DNA of 9,177 nucleotides from an uncultured Chloroflexota bacterium. GTDB taxonomy: Bacteria; Chloroflexota; Anaerolineae; Aggregatilineales; Phototrophicaceae. The first letter of the stretch is position 1. Each line of letters begins with the position of its first letter. The notes under the pieces were generated by a model, which saw only the letters and a program-made list of their open reading frames with translations, was not told the DNA's origin and made no database searches. Both the position numbers and the translations under genes were made by a program. This document shows positions 7,195-9,177 of this stretch, piece after piece. The stretch covers positions 1-9,177 of the forward strand of contig CAIVEA010000613.1 in the NCBI GenBank assembly GCA_903904765.1. The letters run 5' to 3'.

Positions 7195-7222
7195 AAGGTT
7201 GCCACAAAAATCAGGAAACCTT
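7195..7222 (-). terminator. Hairpin between transporter and IclR genes, possible terminator remnant
   Basis: Nine-base arms (AAGGTTGCC at 7195-7203 and GGAAACCTT at 7214-7222) pair with one mismatch around a 10-base A-rich loop. Before the insertion sequence arrived, this hairpin lay just 3' of the transporter stop codon, where a terminator would be expected. No T-tract follows on either strand, so it is a weak candidate, and the insertion now separates it from that gene. Confidence 0.25.
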
Positions 7223-7228
7223 GATTGC

Positions 7229-7230
7229 TA
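7229..7230. repeat. Target site duplication TA, left copy
   Basis: TA next to the left end of the insertion sequence, matched by TA at 8038-8039. The flanks reconstruct an original GCTAGC target. Because that target is palindromic, a 4-base CTAG duplication cannot be excluded. Confidence 0.6.
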
Positions 7231-7246
7231 GGTTGTGTTGACATTT
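7231..7246 (+). repeat. Left terminal inverted repeat of the insertion sequence
   Basis: GGTTGTGTTGACATTT, an exact reverse complement of the right end at 8022-8037. It overlaps the first base of the orfB stop codon, so the transposase reading frame runs right up to the end of the element. Confidence 0.92.
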
Positions 7247-7698
7247 CAACGTAGCCAAATGATAGTGCTGACGAGATAGAGAAAGCCAGCGTAGCGACCA
7301 GCAAGTTTGTCGAAACGAGAGAAAATACGGCGAAAATGCTTGATCTTGTTGATAAAGCACTCTACCAAATGCCGTTCTCGATAGAGCCAGCGATCATATT
7401 CACGCTCGACTTTCGCCCGTTGATGGGGCGGTATGACTGCTTGCGCTCCATTTTCGGCAATCTGGTCAACCAATGCTTGGGACGCATAGCCTCGGTCAGC
7501 AATCACGTGTTCAGTTTCCAAATCTGCCAGCAGGTCAGGCGCTTGAGTAATGTCGTGAGCTTGCCCGCCTGTCAAGCACAACCGCAGCGGATTCCCCAAG
7601 CCATCCACGACAACATGCACTTTGGTGCTGAATCCGCCTCGGCTACGCCCCAAGACCTGTGCTTCTTGCCCGCCGCTTTTTTTGTGCGCCGGCAGCAC
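7246..7698 (-). CDS. IS5-family transposase, orfB (C-terminal catalytic part)
   Basis: This frame encodes the C-terminal part of a DDE transposase. It carries the second catalytic Asp in ADRGY (Asp68) and the Y-x2-R-x3-E-x6-K signature in YRERHLVECFINKIK (Tyr106, Arg109, Glu113, Lys120). It lacks the first catalytic Asp, which lies in orfA, so it can only work as a fusion. The frame is open from a GTG at 7698 and overlaps orfA by 56 nt; that GTG is probably not a true start. Joining the frames at the A-run gives the family consensus AAGAQKKSGGQEAQ. The stop falls in the left terminal repeat. Confidence 0.87.
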   Translation of the reverse strand: MLPAHKKSGGQEAQVLGRSRGGFSTKVHVVVDGLGNPLRLCLTGGQAHDITQAPDLLADLETEHVIADRGYASQALVDQIAENGAQAVIPPHQRAKVEREYDRWLYRERHLVECFINKIKHFRRIFSRFDKLAGRYAGFLYLVSTIIWLR

Positions 7699-8005
7699 AC
7701 GGATGTGCGCGTACTACAGTGCTGTCTATCATCACACTTTCCATGTCTGCTTCCTCAGCGAAGTGAGCCAACATCCGTTCCCACACGCCTGCCTCGCACC
7801 AACGCGAAAACCGCTTGTAGACAGCATTCCAATCACCGTACTCGCTGGGTAGCAATCGCCATTGGGCACCGCTGCACATTATCCATATTGTCGCTTCGAC
7901 AAATCGGCGACAGTTCGCCTCTTGTCCTACATACGCTCGAGGGTCTTCACGAAGGAAGCCCCGTATTCTTGTCCATTGGTCGTTTGATAATTTCACGATT
8001 GTCAT
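7643..8005 (-). CDS. IS5-family transposase, orfA (N-terminal part)
   Basis: A 120-residue frame with the N-terminal helical domain common to IS5 transposases (LSNDQWTRIRGFLRED, then WIMCSGAQWRLLP and YGDWNAVYKRFSRW) and the first catalytic Asp in IDSTVVRAH (Asp94). After residue 110 the frame leaves the family consensus and soon stops, because the conserved sequence continues in orfB. The ATG at 8005 is 16 nt inside the right terminal repeat; no strong ribosome site is seen. OrfA alone cannot transpose the element but could act as a regulator of transposition. Confidence 0.87.
   Translation of the reverse strand: MTIVKLSNDQWTRIRGFLREDPRAYVGQEANCRRFVEATIWIMCSGAQWRLLPSEYGDWNAVYKRFSRWCEAGVWERMLAHFAEEADMESVMIDSTVVRAHPCAAGAQKKRRARSTGLGA
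7677..7683 (-). other. Probable frameshift site (run of seven A) joining orfA to orfB
   Basis: On the minus strand, AAAAAAA follows GCGC. OrfA reads it as CAA-AAA-AAG and orfB as AAA-AAA-AGC, so a shift of +1 (or loss of one A by polymerase slippage) is needed. It lies exactly where the protein similarity passes from one frame to the other. A fixed one-base mutation or a base-calling error in the homopolymer would look the same. Confidence 0.55.
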
Positions 8006-8021
8006 TCGACCAGTTTACATC

Positions 8022-8037
8022 AAATGTCAACACAACC
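8022..8037 (-). repeat. Right terminal inverted repeat of the insertion sequence
   Basis: AAATGTCAACACAACC, an exact reverse complement of the left end at 7231-7246. Its last base also supplies the G of the transporter TAG stop codon. Confidence 0.92.
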
Positions 8038-8930
8038 TAGCTCTGTGAGGTGGGTGCCTTTCGTAGGACTGGTTTCCATAATCCCGTCACGAGACATAGC
8101 CCTATCAAGATGACCACGAAGCCAAAGATTTCGTTTGCATAGAGTTGTTCGTTGAGGAATACAGCGCCCCACAAGCTGCTAAAAAACGGGATGAGCAGCG
8201 TGACACTGGCAGCACTCGTCGGTCCCGCGCTGCTAATCAGGTGGAAGTAAATGATGTAGGCAACAGCCGTTGAAAGCACGGCTAATCCTATAACAGCCAG
8301 TATGGTTACTGGCTGGAGCGTCTGCGGCGGCGGGTTTAGGATGGCTAAAGGCAGCATAAGCACGCTAGATGACAGCAGCTGACCGGTTGCTGTGGCAATC
8401 GGCTGTCCACCTTTGAACGCAATTTTTCCGTAAACGGCGGCAATGCCATATGAAAAAGTCGCACCCAACATCAATGCGATGCTGATGAGCCGAATACTAT
8501 CTACCGCCTCTGGCTGCCAACCGACAACAATGGCTACTCCGACGATACCTAACATCAGCCCGCTCAATTTTGCAGCCGTCAGGCGATCTTTTAACCATAC
8601 AGCCGCAATTACTGCGCTGAAAAGGGGTGTTGTAGCGTTTAAGAGAGCAGCAAAGGAAGCCGTCAAATTCAGTTGGGCTGTGGCGATGAGCGTGAAGGGG
8701 ATTGCATTGTTAAACAAGCCGATGAGCATGTATCGCCGCCAGTTATCGCGCCAATTAAACTGCTGATGGATCAGCCTTGCGTAGATCAGAAGAATAAGTC
8801 CACCAAGGCTAACGCGGGCAGCTACTAACGAGAAAGGACCGAGAATAGGAACAGCAATTCGCACGAAGAGGAAGGATGCGCCCCATAAGGCTGCCAACAG
8901 CAGGAGTAGTACTACGTCATGTCGTTTCAT
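8037..8930 (-). CDS. EamA/DMT-family membrane transporter
   Basis: A 297-residue inner-membrane protein with about ten hydrophobic segments arranged as two EamA repeats (about 6-138 and 148-285). Repeat landmarks are WGASF (16-20), WLKDRLT (112-118) and its counterpart FLNEQLY (258-264). Members export metabolites or amino acids; the substrate is unknown here. I chose the ATG at 8930, whose protein begins at the first transmembrane helix (MKRHDVVLLLLL) and which has an AAGGA site 6 nt upstream. The open frame extends to 9062, but the extra 44 residues are hydrophilic, low in family likeness and would overlap the upstream gene. The stop codon TAG lies in the insertion target: T and A belong to the duplication and G to the IS end. 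No functional link to the catabolic operon is evident. Confidence 0.9.
   Translation of the reverse strand: MKRHDVVLLLLLAALWGASFLFVRIAVPILGPFSLVAARVSLGGLILLIYARLIHQQFNWRDNWRRYMLIGLFNNAIPFTLIATAQLNLTASFAALLNATTPLFSAVIAAVWLKDRLTAAKLSGLMLGIVGVAIVVGWQPEAVDSIRLISIALMLGATFSYGIAAVYGKIAFKGGQPIATATGQLLSSSVLMLPLAILNPPPQTLQPVTILAVIGLAVLSTAVAYIIYFHLISSAGPTSAASVTLLIPFFSSLWGAVFLNEQLYANEIFGFVVILIGLCLVTGLWKPVLRKAPTSQS
8038..8039. repeat. Target site duplication TA, right copy
   Basis: TA at the right end of the insertion sequence, matching 7229-7230. It forms the first two bases of the transporter stop codon read on the minus strand. Confidence 0.6.
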
Positions 8931-8944
8931 CTCTAATCCTTCAA

Positions 8945-8958
8945 GTGTACCGATACAC
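8945..8958. repeat. Small palindrome upstream of the transporter gene
   Basis: GTGTA-CCGA-TACAC, perfect 5-base arms 14 nt upstream of the transporter start codon and just before its ribosome site. It could be an operator or a weak mRNA hairpin; arms this short can also arise by chance. Confidence 0.3.
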
Positions 8959-9012
8959 GATAAAGGTATGCGATGCTGCTTTCGTTCGTCTATCTGATTC
9001 TTGCCTTCTAAT

Positions 9013-9177
9013 TCATGGCAGCTCCTCAAACCAGATGCCGCTGAAGCGTTGCATGTTGCCATTATCCAGAAAGCGTACCAAGCAGGTGTGAATGCCGATG
9101 CTGTACGGGCTCACGTTGTCACACAACGGATAGGCGACGACAATGCACTTCCGGCGCGGATTGATGGTGGACAGCCC
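9013..9177 (-). CDS. Hypothetical protein, C-terminal fragment
   Basis: The minus strand is open from the right edge to a TGA at 9015-9013, giving 54 residues (…NPRRKCIVVAYPLCDNVSPY … IWFEELP). The residue mix alternates hydrophobic and polar, as in a beta-rich domain, and third codon positions are mostly G or C, like the operon genes. The start lies outside the window. The plus strand is also open here in one frame, with weaker codon bias, so the strand choice is not certain. I do not recognise the family. It ends 82 nt before the transporter ATG. Confidence 0.45.
   Translation of the reverse strand, partial: GLSTINPRRKCIVVAYPLCDNVSPYSIGIHTCLVRFLDNGNMQRFSGIWFEELP

Larger units (their letters stand above)
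7231..8037 (-). mobile_element. IS5-family insertion sequence (IS427-like group)
   Basis: An 807-bp element bounded by perfect 16-bp inverted repeats and a TA duplication, carrying two overlapping transposase frames on the minus strand. The orfA/orfB layout, short length and TA target agree with what I know of the IS427 group of the IS5 family. Perfect ends and intact catalytic residues suggest a recent insertion. It sits between the transporter gene and the IclR promoter, exactly at the transporter stop codon, about 75 nt from the proposed IclR operator. Confidence 0.9.

Noticed and set aside
7173..7243. Short plus-strand frame starting downstream of the IclR operator and running into the insertion sequence, possibly a disrupted gene
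   Set aside because: It lacks a ribosome site, and in the rebuilt pre-insertion sequence it would run antisense through the transporter gene.
8931..9062. 44-residue N-terminal extension of the transporter
   Set aside because: The added residues are hydrophilic and unlike the family, the extension overlaps another open frame, and the ATG at 8930 has a proper ribosome site directly before the first membrane helix.
1..9177. CRISPR array, tRNA or rRNA genes
   Set aside because: No regularly spaced direct repeats, cloverleaf-like sequences or conserved rRNA segments were seen on reading either strand.

Overview
This is a bacterial window in which every supported gene lies on the minus strand, so transcription runs from right to left. 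It holds one compact catabolic operon with its own IclR-family regulator, a recently inserted IS5-family insertion sequence, an EamA-type transporter gene, and two genes cut by the window edges. The organism cannot be named from this sequence. Codons in the operon favour G or C at the third position, while the transporter gene and the insertion sequence look less biased.

Layout in transcription order (high to low coordinates): the C-terminal end of an unknown protein (9013-9177); an EamA/DMT permease (8037-8930); an IS5-family element of about 0.8 kb (7231-8037) inserted exactly at the permease stop codon; the IclR-family regulator (6358-7098) with a good sigma70-type promoter, followed by a hairpin terminator; then the operon: Gfo/Idh/MocA oxidoreductase (5180-6244), ThDP enzyme (3365-5167), aldehyde dehydrogenase (1935-3365), IlvD/Edd sugar-acid-type dehydratase (215-1930) and, after 111 bases, the signal peptide and first mature residues of a solute-binding protein (1-103), probably the first gene of an ABC uptake system. 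Junctions inside the enzyme block are 12 nt, a 1-nt TAATG overlap and 4 nt, so co-expression is very likely.

The operon reads as a self-contained route for taking up a polyhydroxylated carbon source (sugar, sugar acid or cyclitol), oxidising it, dehydrating it, cleaving it with a ThDP enzyme and oxidising the aldehyde formed. The ThDP enzyme carries two sequence marks remembered from IolD, the inositol-pathway dione hydrolase (GHGN near the N-terminus, WWDV near the C-terminus). The set therefore resembles an inositol-like pathway in which an IlvD/Edd Fe-S dehydratase stands where IolE would be. No aldolase or kinase is seen in the window. This combination is the main candidate for an undescribed pathway.

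Regulation is unusually readable. A two-part motif occurs both at the operon promoter (6257-6281) and upstream of the IclR gene (7129-7154), with 19 of 25 positions identical, and is the likely IclR operator. At both promoters the predicted -10 box is followed by exactly five bases and then an ATG, which suggests leaderless mRNAs.
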